The notes: generated by a model from the sequence alone, not told the origin. Shown: positions 27,184-37,125, counted from the stretch's first letter. The stretch is 64,000 bases of DNA from Pseudomonadota bacterium (GCA_023391095.1 JAEWBN010000003.1:71803-135802); one strand, 5' to 3'. Numbers and translations: made by a program.

Positions 27184-29177
27184 TCTGCTGCCTCCGGTGC
27201 AGCCTTTGCACGTCGCTGCGGAAGCCCCACACGGACCCGCCGGTCGGTGAGGGAAAGGAGGCCCGCGCCTGCCATGACAAGACAGCCGATCCAGATCAGG
27301 AGGATATAGGGCTTGTGCCAGATGCGGACGACGTGAGTGTCGTCGAGCGGCTCGCCGAGTTGCAGGTACAGCTGGGACAGACCGTAGGTCTGGATCGCCG
27401 CCTCGGTGGTCGGCGTGCCACTGGCAACATAGATGCGGCGCTCCGCTTCGAGCGTCGCCACGCCGCCTCCCGGCGCTGTCACCGAAAACACTCCGGTGTC
27501 GGCGACATAGTTGGCACCCGGCACCTGACCAAAACTGTCGAAGGCAATGGAATAGCCCGCCAGTTGCGTCGTCTCGCCCGGATTGAGTGTGGTGACGATT
27601 TCGGTTTCCCAGGCGGTGACAGACACGATGCCCAGAACCGTGAGACCAAGGCCCATATGGCCGATGGCCGTTGACCAGATGGATCGAGGCAGCCCAGCGA
27701 GGCGGCGCATGCTGTCGCCGACAGGAATGCGGAAGAGGCGACTGCGTTCGACCAGTTCTGCGACGGAGCCCAGGGTGACCCAGAAGCCGAGCAGAAGACC
27801 CAGCGGGGCCAGAGACAGGTGCACTCCCCCGAGGGCCGAAATGAGAATGCCAAGGAACACCGCAAGGGCCGCAAATCCCGCCAGTCGCTGGCCCACAGCC
27901 ACGAGGTCGGCACGCTTCCAGGGCAGCAGAGGCCCAAACGGCAAGACCAGAAGGAGCGGCGCCATCAGCGCGCCGAAGGTAAAGTCAAAGAAGGGCGCGC
28001 CGACCGAAATGGTGCGACCGGTAAGCGCGTCGAGAACCAGCGGATAAAGCGTGCCCACCAGCACGGCGCCGACAGCCGTCGCCAGAAAGAGATTGTTGAG
28101 AACCAGGGCCCCCTCGCGACTGATCGGCGCAAACAGTCCGCCCTGCCGCAGGCTGGGGGAGCGAATTGCAAAGAGGAGGAAGGCGCCGCCGATGAGCACG
28201 GCCAGAATGGAGAGGATGACAAGGCCGCGCGTCGGATCGCTGGCGAAAGTATGCACCGATGTCAGAATGCCGGAGCGCACGAGGAAGGTGCCCAGCAGCG
28301 ACAGCGAAAAGGTAATGATGGCCAGAAACACGGTCCAGATCTTGAGCGCGTTGCGCTTTTCCATCACCAGCGCGGAATGGAGGAGCGCCGTGCCAGCCAG
28401 CCAGGGCATGAAGCTGGCATTTTCAACCGGGTCCCAGAACCACCAGCCGCCCCAGCCCAGTTCGTAATAGGCCCAGTAAGAACCCATGGCGATGCCCAGG
28501 GTCAGAAAGACCCAACTCAGCATGGTCCACGGGCGAACCCAGCGCGCCCAAGCCTGGTCAATGCGTCCGGAAATCAGCGCCGCGATAGCGAAGGAAAAGC
28601 AGATCGAAAACCCGACATAGCCGGCGTAGAGCAGCGGCGGGTGGATGGCAAGGCCGATGTCCTGGAGGATTGGGTTAAGGTCGGCGCCCTCGAGCGGTGG
28701 ATTGGCGAGCCGCGCAAAAGGGTTGGACGTGAAAAGTGTGAAGCCGGCAAAGGCAGCCGTGAGAAGGCTCTGCGTGCCATAGACAAGGTTGCCCAGATCG
28801 GCCGGAAGACGCCGGCCAAACGCGGCAACCAGTGCGCCGAACAGGACGAGAATGAGGATCCAGAGCAGCATGGATCCTTCATGGTTGCCCCAGACGCCGG
28901 AAATCTTGAAGATCAGCGGCTTGAGGGAGTGGGAGTTGTTGGCGACCAGGGCGACGCTGAAATCGGACGCCACAAAGGCCTGGACCAGCGCCACGAAGGA
29001 CACCGCCACAAGCACGAATTGCAGGATCGCAGCCTGCCCCAAAACCATGGACAGTCGTTCGCCACGCCGCCACAGCAGCAACCCGCCCACCGCTGATACG
29101 AGCGAGATGGCGAAGGCCAGGATCAGGGTGAAGTGGCCAAGCTCGATGCTCACTGCGCGCCTGCCTCCGGACGCCAT
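27180..29177 (-). CDS. ccmF: Cytochrome c haem lyase subunit CcmF (CycK)
   Basis: This is the inner-membrane core of the haem ligation complex. The 665-residue polytopic protein has about 14-15 membrane helices and the haem-handling tryptophan-rich motif GWGGWWFWDPVENASFMPW near residue 235, with conserved His residues in flanking loops. It overlaps ccmE upstream by 28 bases and ccmH downstream by 4, as expected for the cycHJKL operon. Confidence 0.95.
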   Translation of the reverse strand: MASGGRRAVSIELGHFTLILAFAISLVSAVGGLLLWRRGERLSMVLGQAAILQFVLVAVSFVALVQAFVASDFSVALVANNSHSLKPLIFKISGVWGNHEGSMLLWILILVLFGALVAAFGRRLPADLGNLVYGTQSLLTAAFAGFTLFTSNPFARLANPPLEGADLNPILQDIGLAIHPPLLYAGYVGFSICFSFAIAALISGRIDQAWARWVRPWTMLSWVFLTLGIAMGSYWAYYELGWGGWWFWDPVENASFMPWLAGTALLHSALVMEKRNALKIWTVFLAIITFSLSLLGTFLVRSGILTSVHTFASDPTRGLVILSILAVLIGGAFLLFAIRSPSLRQGGLFAPISREGALVLNNLFLATAVGAVLVGTLYPLVLDALTGRTISVGAPFFDFTFGALMAPLLLVLPFGPLLPWKRADLVAVGQRLAGFAALAVFLGILISALGGVHLSLAPLGLLLGFWVTLGSVAELVERSRLFRIPVGDSMRRLAGLPRSIWSTAIGHMGLGLTVLGIVSVTAWETEIVTTLNPGETTQLAGYSIAFDSFGQVPGANYVADTGVFSVTAPGGGVATLEAERRIYVASGTPTTEAAIQTYGLSQLYLQLGEPLDDTHVVRIWHKPYILLIWIGCLVMAGAGLLSLTDRRVRVGLPQRRAKAAPEAAE

Positions 29178-29626
29178 TCGCCCTGCGCCTTGAGGGCCTC
29201 GACAACTTCCTTGGGAACGTAATTTTCGTCGTGCTTGGCCAGAACATTGCTGGCGATGAACTGGCCGTTCTCACCCATGCTGCCTTCCGCCACAACACCC
29301 TGGCCCTCACGGAACAGGTCCGGGAGGATGCCGCTGTAGGTCGCGACGATTTCGTGCCCGCCATCCGTGATCGTGAACGTATTGTCCTGCCCCGACCGGG
29401 TCCAGCTCGCGTCCTTGACCAGACCGCCCAAGCGAATGGGCTGGCCCGCCGCGACTTCGCGCGCGACAACATCGCTCGGCGAATAGAAGAACACGATTTG
29501 GTCGCGCAACGCGACCAGCACCAGCGTTGTGGCCAGCGCAACAACCACGGCGAGCCCGGCAATGATAGCGATGCGCTTCTGCTTGCGCGTCATGCCCTTT
29601 CGGCGGGCGGTGGCCGGCATGGTCAC
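29150..29626 (-). CDS. ccmE: Periplasmic haem chaperone CcmE (CycJ)
   Basis: CcmE binds haem covalently and hands it to the CcmF/H ligase. The 158-residue product has an N-terminal anchor helix (about 17-40) and a beta-barrel OB domain ending in VLAKHDENYVP, where H132 is the haem-binding histidine and Y136 an axial ligand. It overlaps both neighbours, indicating tight translational coupling. Confidence 0.95.
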   Translation of the reverse strand: MTMPATARRKGMTRKQKRIAIIAGLAVVVALATTLVLVALRDQIVFFYSPSDVVAREVAAGQPIRLGGLVKDASWTRSGQDNTFTITDGGHEIVATYSGILPDLFREGQGVVAEGSMGENGQFIASNVLAKHDENYVPKEVVEALKAQGEWRPEAGAQ

Positions 29627-30699
29627 GGCGTGCCTCCATTCAATGTAAGCCCGGCGCCCAGCGCCAGCGTGTCCAGTTCACCGCGGTCGAAGGCCGCCGG
29701 ATAGGCAGAAACCGCCGCATCATAGGCCGATTGTGCAGCCGGGAGATCACCCAAAACGACATAGGAGCGGACCAGCTGCATCCAGTCCTCCACGGTGCCG
29801 CCCTCGGTTGCGAGGCGCTCGGCAAGACCGCCCACCATGCCCCGGATCATCTCGGCCTGCTGCTCGGCTGCGGTATCGACGCCGCCCGCCTGCGCTACCG
29901 CCAGACCCTGCTGCGCGGCCGCCAGCCAAGGCTCGTCACCCTGCGCCAGAGCAATCGCTTCCTGCCACCATGCAACGGCTTGAGCATAGTCACCGGTGCG
30001 CATGAGTTCAGCGGCAATATAGAGGCGCGGCTGGACGAGCGACGGATCGCGTTCGGCAGCAGCGCGCAGCAAGTCGACTGCCTCTGCCGATCCCTGTCCG
30101 TTGGCCGCCAGGAGCAGCGCTTCGGCAAGCGCCGTTTCAACATTGGCGTTTGCGCCGCCCAAAGCAAGCACCTGCCGATAGGCGCCAATGGCGTCGTCAT
30201 ACCGTCCAAGCTCAATGTAAGCCGGCGCTATCACCGTCCACCCGCGCAGGTCGTCGGGTGTTTGGGCGAGCCGGCGTTCAATCTGAGCGATGGCGTCGTT
30301 GAGATCGATAGTCTGCGCCACCACTTCGGGACGCTCGGCCAGCGGCTGTGCCGGCATGTCGGGGTTACCCAGGATGGCATAAAGCCCGAAGCTCAGCGCC
30401 GCGACGGCGCCAATGCCAGCCAGAAGGACGCCGCGCCCAAGCTCGCCACCCGGGGCGGCATGACGGTCGCTGAGGCGCATCACTTCGCGGGCCAATTCCT
30501 TCTTGGCCAGCAAGGCCTGGTCATCCGCAATCCGGCCTGAGGCAATGTCGGCATCGATCTCGGCCAGCAGGTGACGAAAATGACTGTTGGGATCGGCCGT
30601 TTGCGGCCCCGGCGCGTTGACCACGCGCCCGCCGGCCGCGTAAAACAACGCGGCGCAGGAGATGGCGGTAACTGCGATGACAATCGACCAAAAAATCAT
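29623..30699 (-). CDS. ccmI: Cytochrome c maturation protein CcmI (CycH)
   Basis: CcmI presents apocytochrome c to the haem ligation complex. The ATG at 30699 (MIFWSIVIAV) gives 358 residues: two membrane helices (about 1-20 and 90-110) around a cytoplasmic loop, then a periplasmic TPR domain with repeats near 160-300. A longer open frame to 31158 overlaps the divergent flavoprotein gene and is not credible. It is first in the ccmI-E-F-H operon; the promoter should lie in 30700-30837. Confidence 0.9.
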   Translation of the reverse strand: MIFWSIVIAVTAISCAALFYAAGGRVVNAPGPQTADPNSHFRHLLAEIDADIASGRIADDQALLAKKELAREVMRLSDRHAAPGGELGRGVLLAGIGAVAALSFGLYAILGNPDMPAQPLAERPEVVAQTIDLNDAIAQIERRLAQTPDDLRGWTVIAPAYIELGRYDDAIGAYRQVLALGGANANVETALAEALLLAANGQGSAEAVDLLRAAAERDPSLVQPRLYIAAELMRTGDYAQAVAWWQEAIALAQGDEPWLAAAQQGLAVAQAGGVDTAAEQQAEMIRGMVGGLAERLATEGGTVEDWMQLVRSYVVLGDLPAAQSAYDAAVSAYPAAFDRGELDTLALGAGLTLNGGTP

Positions 30700-30837
30700 G
30701 GGCCCCAAACGCTTGTTTGCCAGGCGCGGCAAGGCATGGTCCTCTATAAGCCGAATACGGCGAAAAACCACCAAAACAGCGCGTGAGAAGCGGGACGCAT
30801 TGCCACAGCCCCTCAAAAACCTTGCGTGCACGAGCGC

Positions 30838-31905
30838 ATGACGCCAGCAATTTTCGACCATGTCGTCATTGGCGCAAGCGCCCTTGCCCGTCTTTTGGCA
30901 GGACTGCTTGCTGGCGAACACGCTCGCCGGGTCCTCTTCGTGGGAGAAAGCCAATCGGGGTATCGCCTGCCCCGAGGCGTCGATCTTTCCGTCGCCCCCG
31001 TCACCCGGCCGGAAACCTGGGCTTTGCTGACGAACGGGGTGGCCGAAACCCTCAGACTTGCCGGTCGCATCGGCGGCCGCGGCGCCTTCCAGCATATTGA
31101 CCCCATCTTTTTCGCCGCCACCACGCCTGCCGTCGAGGCCCTGTCCCATGCGCGGCACATGGCTGGCGGCTTCGGCGTGACGGTTGAGCCAGCCCCCTCA
31201 TCGCTTGTGGGCGCATCGCGGCAGGGCGTCATCGTGCGGGACGCCATTCGGCTCAATCCAGCGGTGCTCGAGCCTGCGCTCGACCGGTGGATGGAGGCTC
31301 AGGGCGTTGTTTCATCGACGCCCGACAGTGTCAGCGTCGCCATGGACGGTAGCGCCGTTCTCGCTGTGGGCACTGCGCGCATCGAAGCCCGAAATGCGGT
31401 CCTCACTGATTCTGGCGCCATCATTGCCCACCTGCCTTTGCGGCAATGGACGCCGCTCCTGCAACGCATACAAACCGCGACCCTGCTGACCACGCCAACC
31501 CAGCCGCTGGCGGCCCCGGTCATGGTGGACCTCGATAGTGGCGCGACGTTGGTCCAGCAGCCCGAAGGTGGTATCGCCGGCATCGGACATGGCGACCTCG
31601 CCGTCGTTTCGCGGCGCATGCAAGATCTGCTCGGCACGCAGCGTCAAGTGGAACTCGCGGGGCAGACGGCTTATCCGCTGCTCGCAACAGCTGACGGAGC
31701 GCCCGCTTTTGGCCGCGCCGCCGGGCAGGGAGCCGACGTCGTCGCCGGCCTGGGCGCGTTTGGCGCCTTCCTCGCGCCGGCCCTTGCACGCTGGCTCGCG
31801 GGAAAGTCCAGCGCGGTTGAGGCAGACTGGTTCGGCCAGCGCCTCATAAACCGTTCGGCAGTCGGTGCACCCGTCGCCGACTATCACCCCGGTATTCGCC
31901 TATGA
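30838..31905 (+). CDS. FAD-dependent oxidoreductase-like protein with degenerate dinucleotide motif
   Basis: A 355-residue protein from ATG 30838 (a GTG at 30826 is also possible; neither has a strong ribosome binding site). The N-terminus FDHVVIGASALARLLAGLL has the place and pattern of a Rossmann FAD motif, but its GxGxxG is altered to GASALA. The end region (GADVVAGLGAFGAFLAPALARWLAG) resembles the C-terminal FAD-contacting helix of DAO-type oxidases. It overlaps the next gene by 4 bases (ATGA), so the two proteins probably act together. Function is unknown; a beta-subunit-like partner of the next protein is a fair guess. Confidence 0.6.
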   Translation: MTPAIFDHVVIGASALARLLAGLLAGEHARRVLFVGESQSGYRLPRGVDLSVAPVTRPETWALLTNGVAETLRLAGRIGGRGAFQHIDPIFFAATTPAVEALSHARHMAGGFGVTVEPAPSSLVGASRQGVIVRDAIRLNPAVLEPALDRWMEAQGVVSSTPDSVSVAMDGSAVLAVGTARIEARNAVLTDSGAIIAHLPLRQWTPLLQRIQTATLLTTPTQPLAAPVMVDLDSGATLVQQPEGGIAGIGHGDLAVVSRRMQDLLGTQRQVELAGQTAYPLLATADGAPAFGRAAGQGADVVAGLGAFGAFLAPALARWLAGKSSAVEADWFGQRLINRSAVGAPVADYHPGIRL

Positions 31906-33881
31906 GGCCGCAGCACAATCGCCTTCCGGCGGAGAGCAAAGCGTTCTCGGGTCTGTACGTAGACCGCTCGCGCCCCATCCAGTTCCGGTTGGATGGTCGG
32001 CTGGTCTCGGGTTTTGCAGGCGACACGGTGCTCTCGGCGCTTCTGGCGTCCGGCATCGATACTGTTGGCGACCATCTGGATGCACCGGTGGCGCTCACTA
32101 GTGCGGCAGCGCCGGCCATCCTCCCGGTGAGCCATGGCGACGGAGCCGGGCACGCCTTGCCCATGGAGAGAACGCCGGCTCTCGACGGGGCGGAATTCGC
32201 CACGTTAGGGGCCCGTCGCGGAAACCCCATCCTGCGCCTTTTCCAACCGGGACGAACCCTCGGGCTCGCGTTGGATCAACGCGGCGCCCTCGCTCGGCCC
32301 TGGCGCACATGGCCAGCCGAAACGATGCCGGAGCAGGATATCGTGGTGGTTGGTGGTGGCGTCGCGGGACTTTCCGCCGCTCTCGCCGCTGCGCGCGCCG
32401 GCCTTAAGGTCAGCCTGTTTGAAACAGGCCTACACCTTGGCGGCAATTCCGGGCTCTTCGGCACTCAGGAGGGGGAAGAGGCGCCGGAGGCGTGCATGAC
32501 CCGCCTTTCGGCCGAAGTCGCCGCCAATCCAGCGATAAGCGTGTTTACCGGCTCCGAGGTCTTTGCCGCGCGGTCGGGCATGGTGCGCGCTCATATCGTT
32601 ACTAGTGAGGGTAACGAAGCCAGCGGTCGCGTGGTCGACCTACCCACACGCTTCGTGGTCCTCGCCACGGGCTCGTGGGAGCGGCTGCCGCTCTTTGCGG
32701 GGAACAGGTTGCCCGGCGTCATGGGCGCGCAGGAAGCCTATGAGCTTGGCCGCCGCTTTGGAGTGTGGCCCGGCCAGTCAGCCGCCCTTTATACCGCCAG
32801 CAACCCCGCTTATCGCGTCTCGCTTGCGGCCAGCGATGCGGGCATTTCGGTCGTCCGGCTGCTCGACCCTCGGCCCACTCCGAATTCGCGCTTCATTGCC
32901 TTTACCCGCGCGCACGGCATGCGCCACGCAACAGGCACCCGAATTGCGGCCATCGAACAGGGCGGCCGGCATCGGGCCCTGTCCATCGTCACCGATGCCG
33001 GCGAGAGCGACACGCTAACGGCGGACCGGCTTATCGTTTGTGGTGGCTGGCAACCCGACCTTACACTTTGGCACGTCGCCGGCGGGCAAAGCCGCTGGGA
33101 TAAAACCCATGCACGCCTCAAGGCTGTGGGTGACCTCGACGGCATTGTCCTTGCCGGCAGCGCAGCGGGCTACTTTACCCGCAAAGCCTGTATCCAGAGT
33201 GGCGCCGATGCGGTGGATCGTCTGCTCGGTCGCACCCGGCAACCGGTTGTCGACAGGCTGATCGAGCCGCTCTACGAGACCCCCGACGCATCCGCCATTG
33301 GCCCGGCGACCAGCAACGATTCCAATCCGACCTATCTTGATGCCGGCACAGCGCTACTCGTCCGGCCGCAGGAGCATAAACGCAACTGGAAAGACTGGTT
33401 CCGGCCCGCCCGCCAGACAGGTCTCACCGCCCTCTCCGAAGCGCCACAACCGCTCACCGTCACGGCCGTTCTCGCCGGGGTGGAACTGGGCCTCATCCCG
33501 ACCGAGGCTGCGGGGGCCGTCGCTCAGGAGCGCGTCGCCCTCGTCCCCCTGCCTGCTGTTGACACTCCAGAAGCGGGGACAGTGGTGGACGATACGCCAG
33601 AACCGGGGCATGTGCCGGCCTATTTGCAAGGCCGTTTCGGCTCGGACGAGCGGCTTGCAACCCTGTTACCCGACCAGCCGCGACGCCTTGAACCCGGCAT
33701 GCTGATCTTCCGCAGCTCCGACACTGTCGACCCGATGCGCGCCATTGGCGTCGTGCTGCGCACCGCAAATGATGGGGGCGTCGCCCTTGTGGCGGCGGAG
33801 GCTCTGGCATCGGGTCTGCCCGTCAGCCTGCGCGACGCCGACCGGTCCATATCGGCCCGGCTCAAGCCGTGGTCGGCGTAG
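31902..33881 (+). CDS. Sarcosine-oxidase alpha-like NAD/FAD oxidoreductase
   Basis: The 659-residue protein begins with a Fer2-like fold (PIQFRLDGRLVSGFAGDTVLSALLASGI, residues about 24-52) without iron-binding cysteines, as in the alpha subunit of heterotetrameric sarcosine oxidases. A large pyridine-nucleotide/FAD domain follows: DIVVVGGGVAGLSAALAAA near 145 and FVVLATGSWERLP near 258. Residues 470-659 are shorter than the aminomethyltransferase domain of true SoxA, keeping only a barrel-like end (MLIFRSSDTVDPMRAIGVV). It may oxidise an amine or imino acid. Substrate cannot be named. Confidence 0.65.
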   Translation: MRPQHNRLPAESKAFSGLYVDRSRPIQFRLDGRLVSGFAGDTVLSALLASGIDTVGDHLDAPVALTSAAAPAILPVSHGDGAGHALPMERTPALDGAEFATLGARRGNPILRLFQPGRTLGLALDQRGALARPWRTWPAETMPEQDIVVVGGGVAGLSAALAAARAGLKVSLFETGLHLGGNSGLFGTQEGEEAPEACMTRLSAEVAANPAISVFTGSEVFAARSGMVRAHIVTSEGNEASGRVVDLPTRFVVLATGSWERLPLFAGNRLPGVMGAQEAYELGRRFGVWPGQSAALYTASNPAYRVSLAASDAGISVVRLLDPRPTPNSRFIAFTRAHGMRHATGTRIAAIEQGGRHRALSIVTDAGESDTLTADRLIVCGGWQPDLTLWHVAGGQSRWDKTHARLKAVGDLDGIVLAGSAAGYFTRKACIQSGADAVDRLLGRTRQPVVDRLIEPLYETPDASAIGPATSNDSNPTYLDAGTALLVRPQEHKRNWKDWFRPARQTGLTALSEAPQPLTVTAVLAGVELGLIPTEAAGAVAQERVALVPLPAVDTPEAGTVVDDTPEPGHVPAYLQGRFGSDERLATLLPDQPRRLEPGMLIFRSSDTVDPMRAIGVVLRTANDGGVALVAAEALASGLPVSLRDADRSISARLKPWSA

Positions 33882-33885
33882 ACGG

Positions 33886-35091
33886 TTAGCCGCGCCGCTC
33901 GGCCGCCTGCCGGGCGCGACGCAGAGTTTCGGCATATTCTGGATTGAAACGAACTTGCGCCATCTTGATGGCCGCGTCGAGCCGCGCACCGGCACCGGCA
34001 TCCGCGGGGTTCTGTCGGATCAGATCGAGATTGCGCTGCACATGAATTTCAAGCGCCTGCGCAGACTGGTTCCAGGCTTGGTCGAAGACCGCATTCAGGG
34101 CGAGGGAATCCTTGGCGTCACGCACCGCGGACAGCAGATACATGCCGTTGATCGCTGCAAGAATGGCGTCATTGTCGACGCGGTCAGCCCCATCCCGCGG
34201 CCGGCGCATCGCCATGTTGAGGTCGGTCAGCATGTCGCGCAGCCGCGGCTCGATCCGGTCTGAAACGGCCTTGGTGATCGTGGAGAGCATCTGCGTGGTG
34301 CTGCTGCCCCGGCTGAATTCGATATAGCCGGTCAGGGCCCGCATCAGGCGGTGATAACGATCAAGGCTGCGGCAGGCCAGGTCGACATCGGCAAACGGTC
34401 CGCCCAGTTCCAGGCTATGGATCTGGTTCTGTGCATGCGCGATAAAAGCTTCGATCAGGGGGCCAAAGCCGTTGCGGGCGATGGTAGCCTCGGTGGCATT
34501 CCCCGACAGCCTGATGGCCGCAGTGATCAGCCGAGTGGGGTTGGCCACCTGCCCTAGCGCCGCCTGAAACAGCAGTGCTGCCAGTTTCGGGTCCTGCAGG
34601 GGCATGGATTGCAGCGCCACGCCCAGCGCGGATTCTTCGGTAATGGTGTTGATCGCGCGGCCAAATCCCTGCGCCTTTATCAGCAAGGCGCGGTGCCGCA
34701 GCGCCGATGCGATCACGGCAATCTCTGCCCTGGCGTTTTCCCGACCGGTCTGCGCCCGAAGCCGCCGCATGGCCTCGTGGTCGTGGTCGACCTGGTCAAG
34801 TACTGCCTTGATGCGTGCGAGAATGTCGGGAACGGAAGGCTCGAGCGCGGCTGCGCCGAAACCGCCGTCGGCCATTGCTCCCGCCGGGATCAGGTCGGGC
34901 CTGAGGTCGCGCGTCACCCAGGTCCATACCGCCGTGACAGCATCGCGGCTGATCGACCCCGGCAGGGCGTGCAATACCGGCTCTTCAACCAGAACGGGGT
35001 CGATCAGGCCGCAGAATGGCCTGATCGTCGCCGCGCGCTTGGCGCCGCCATGCATCGGCTGAGCAAGGGTTTTTGCGGATTGGGTCATCAA
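33886..35091 (-). CDS. Unknown mostly helical protein
   Basis: I do not recognise this 401-residue protein. It has no signal peptide or membrane helix and is Ala/Leu/Arg-rich with long helical stretches (for example residues 75-170 and 240-330), ending in a basic tail (RRARQAAERRG). It starts 75 bp after the lipoprotein stop on the same strand and may be transcribed with it. Codon use is like its neighbours, so it looks like a resident gene. It is convergent with the flavoprotein operon, with a 4-base gap between stops. Confidence 0.6.
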   Translation of the reverse strand: MMTQSAKTLAQPMHGGAKRAATIRPFCGLIDPVLVEEPVLHALPGSISRDAVTAVWTWVTRDLRPDLIPAGAMADGGFGAAALEPSVPDILARIKAVLDQVDHDHEAMRRLRAQTGRENARAEIAVIASALRHRALLIKAQGFGRAINTITEESALGVALQSMPLQDPKLAALLFQAALGQVANPTRLITAAIRLSGNATEATIARNGFGPLIEAFIAHAQNQIHSLELGGPFADVDLACRSLDRYHRLMRALTGYIEFSRGSSTTQMLSTITKAVSDRIEPRLRDMLTDLNMAMRRPRDGADRVDNDAILAAINGMYLLSAVRDAKDSLALNAVFDQAWNQSAQALEIHVQRNLDLIRQNPADAGAGARLDAAIKMAQVRFNPEYAETLRRARQAAERRG

Positions 35092-35166
35092 CTCGTACAG
35101 GTTCGATCTTCAGATCGACCCTATAACGGGCTGGTAAACAATCCTTTTCTTCGGCGATCCAGCGCC

Positions 35167-35643
35167 TTAGGCAGCGCCGGCCTCGACCTTCCAGTTGCCG
35201 TTCTGCTCGCGGCAGGCCGTGCCCTTGCGGACATAGTCGGCGCCGCCGATCTTGACGGTATGGGTGAAGTCGCGGCAGTCGAGATTGTTGACGCGAACAT
35301 ATGGACCGACTGAAACCGAGCCGGAAGTGCCATTGTCGCCGGCCCACTGGCGCGGTGCGCCCGGACGGCCGAACTGCAGCGCGTAGAACTGGGCGCTGTT
35401 TGCTTCGCTCGAATCCTTGGCGGTCATCAGGTTGAGCGCTGCGGGATCGACAAAACCATTGGCAATGCTGGTGGTGAGGCGCGCCTGCTGAACGTTCTGC
35501 GCCGTGGTCGGCACCATGGGCTGGACCACAACCGGCTGAGCCACGACCGGGGCCGGCGTCGCAACGCGGGTCGTGCCCGTGCTGGAGCAGCCAGCAACGG
35601 TCAGGGCGACGAGCGGAATGGCGAATAGCGCGAAACGGTTCAT
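35167..35643 (-). CDS. Outer-membrane lipoprotein, RT0821/Lpp0805 surface-antigen-like
   Basis: Starting at ATG 35643 (AGAGG before it) the product has 158 residues. A lipoprotein signal ends in LTVAGC, giving lipidated Cys19. The C-terminal half (VGPYVRVNNLDCRDFTHTV, then GTACREQNGNWK) with its paired cysteines resembles the end of RT0821/Lpp0805-type and 17-kDa surface antigens of alphaproteobacteria. The function is structural or unknown. It lies downstream of the FeuPQ-like genes on the same strand. Confidence 0.75.
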   Translation of the reverse strand: MNRFALFAIPLVALTVAGCSSTGTTRVATPAPVVAQPVVVQPMVPTTAQNVQQARLTTSIANGFVDPAALNLMTAKDSSEANSAQFYALQFGRPGAPRQWAGDNGTSGSVSVGPYVRVNNLDCRDFTHTVKIGGADYVRKGTACREQNGNWKVEAGAA

Positions 35644-35702
35644 GGAATTGCCTCTAACTAGCGTTGTTTCGGTCTTTGTTGGCCCATTACGGCAAAAGTG
35701 CG

Positions 35703-37082
35703 TCATGGAGCGGGCGGTTTGGTCGTGCCTCCCAGCCGCGCTGTGGGCAGGCGCAGTTCGACCAATAGCCCGCCCAGCGCAGAACGCTTGAGGTCGAGGC
35801 TACCGCCGTAGACATCGACCAGTTCCTTGACAATATCCAGTCCCAGTCCGGTGCCGGGCGTTTTCTCGTCCAGCCTGACACCTCTTCGCAACACTTTGTC
35901 CGCGTCTTCGGGCGTCAGGCCGGGACCGTCATCGGCGATGGCGATCAGCAATTGCGCAGGCCGGTCGCTGCCATCGGCGCCCAGCCGCACTTCAACCTGG
36001 CCGGCTGACCATTTGCAGGCATTGTCGAGCAAATTGCCGGCCATCTCTTCCAGGTCCGCCTCGTCCCCGCGGAACCAGGGGGGATTTCCGCTTGGTTCTT
36101 GGAGGACGATAGTGATGTCCGGATGGATCTTGCGCATGACCCGCGCGAGCCTTTGCAGCACGAGGCCCGCATCGGACCTCTTGCCAACGACCGACGTCCG
36201 CGCGGCGAGGCGTGCCCGTTCGAGATAGGTCGAGACCAGATTGCTCATTTTTTCGGTTTCACTGGAAACAACATCGGCCAGGGCCCCCCGGCTAGTGCTG
36301 GCCTCGTTGCGCAGGACCGCTATTGGCGTCTTGAGACCATGCGCCAGGTTGCCCACTTGATTCCGGGCGCGTTCGATGATCTGGGTGTTGGACCGCAGCA
36401 GCTCATTGACCTCCTCGGCCAGTGGCGCGATCTCGGTCGGGTAGCTCCCCGAGACTTCGGCGCTGTCGCCGGCCCGCACGGCTTCGATGGCATCGCTCAG
36501 GCGCGCAATGGGTCGCATGGCGATGCGCCCCACAATTGCGCTCATGATGGCCAGCATCGCTCCGACGACCGCGAGCACGATAAAGGCCTGGCCCCGGAAC
36601 TGGTCCACCAGCTCGAGGATTTCCGTCAGGTTGCCGGCAACGGTGATCCGGTACCGCTCGGGCCCGAGCGTGACGGTGCGCTCGACCACCCGCAGCAATG
36701 TCCCGAAAGGGTCAGTGGTCACTTCGGTGCTACGCCCCAGCGCGTCGGACGCCGTGCCGACCCCCTTGAGGTCGATGCCAACCACCGAAGTGGAGAGGTT
36801 GACGAGGCTGTCGTCGCCGTCCCGGATGATCCAGTACCATCCAGAGCGCGGTCGTTCGAAGCGTGGATCGGCAAGGGCGAGATCAGGGTCGCGCGGATCA
36901 CCGATATCGAGCAGCGCTCCTGTGAGGCTCTCGACGTGAAAATCCAGCGTCTGGGTGAGTGTCGTATCCAGCGCCCGGGAATAGAGGTCCGTCAGCAGGA
37001 AGCCGGTCGTCACCAGCGCCACGATCAGCCAGCCGGCGGAGAGCCAGAACAGGGATGCGGCGATAGAACCTTTGCGCAGCAC
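35703..37082 (-). CDS. FeuQ/PhoQ-like sensor histidine kinase
   Basis: A 459-residue kinase: membrane helices at about 10-32 and 165-187, a periplasmic sensor of roughly 130 residues between, a HAMP domain, then HisKA with VGNLAHGLKTPIAVLRNEAS and HATPase (NLLDNACKWS, DDGPGL, GTGLGLDIV). AHGLKTP instead of AHDLKTP is typical of the PhoQ/FeuQ group, whose members sense envelope or osmotic conditions. It lies 43 bp behind its regulator. The assignment to FeuQ is by motif and gene order, not by a search. Confidence 0.85.
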   Translation of the reverse strand: MLRKGSIAASLFWLSAGWLIVALVTTGFLLTDLYSRALDTTLTQTLDFHVESLTGALLDIGDPRDPDLALADPRFERPRSGWYWIIRDGDDSLVNLSTSVVGIDLKGVGTASDALGRSTEVTTDPFGTLLRVVERTVTLGPERYRITVAGNLTEILELVDQFRGQAFIVLAVVGAMLAIMSAIVGRIAMRPIARLSDAIEAVRAGDSAEVSGSYPTEIAPLAEEVNELLRSNTQIIERARNQVGNLAHGLKTPIAVLRNEASTSRGALADVVSSETEKMSNLVSTYLERARLAARTSVVGKRSDAGLVLQRLARVMRKIHPDITIVLQEPSGNPPWFRGDEADLEEMAGNLLDNACKWSAGQVEVRLGADGSDRPAQLLIAIADDGPGLTPEDADKVLRRGVRLDEKTPGTGLGLDIVKELVDVYGGSLDLKRSALGGLLVELRLPTARLGGTTKPPAP

Positions 37083-37125
37083 TGGCCGGGTTCATCCTCT
37101 ACTCAAGAGAGCCGCCACCTGACGG

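Noticed and set aside
30700..31158. N-terminal extension of CcmI by about 150 residues
   Set aside because: It overlaps the divergent flavoprotein gene; the product from ATG 30699 begins with the expected membrane helix and has the usual length.
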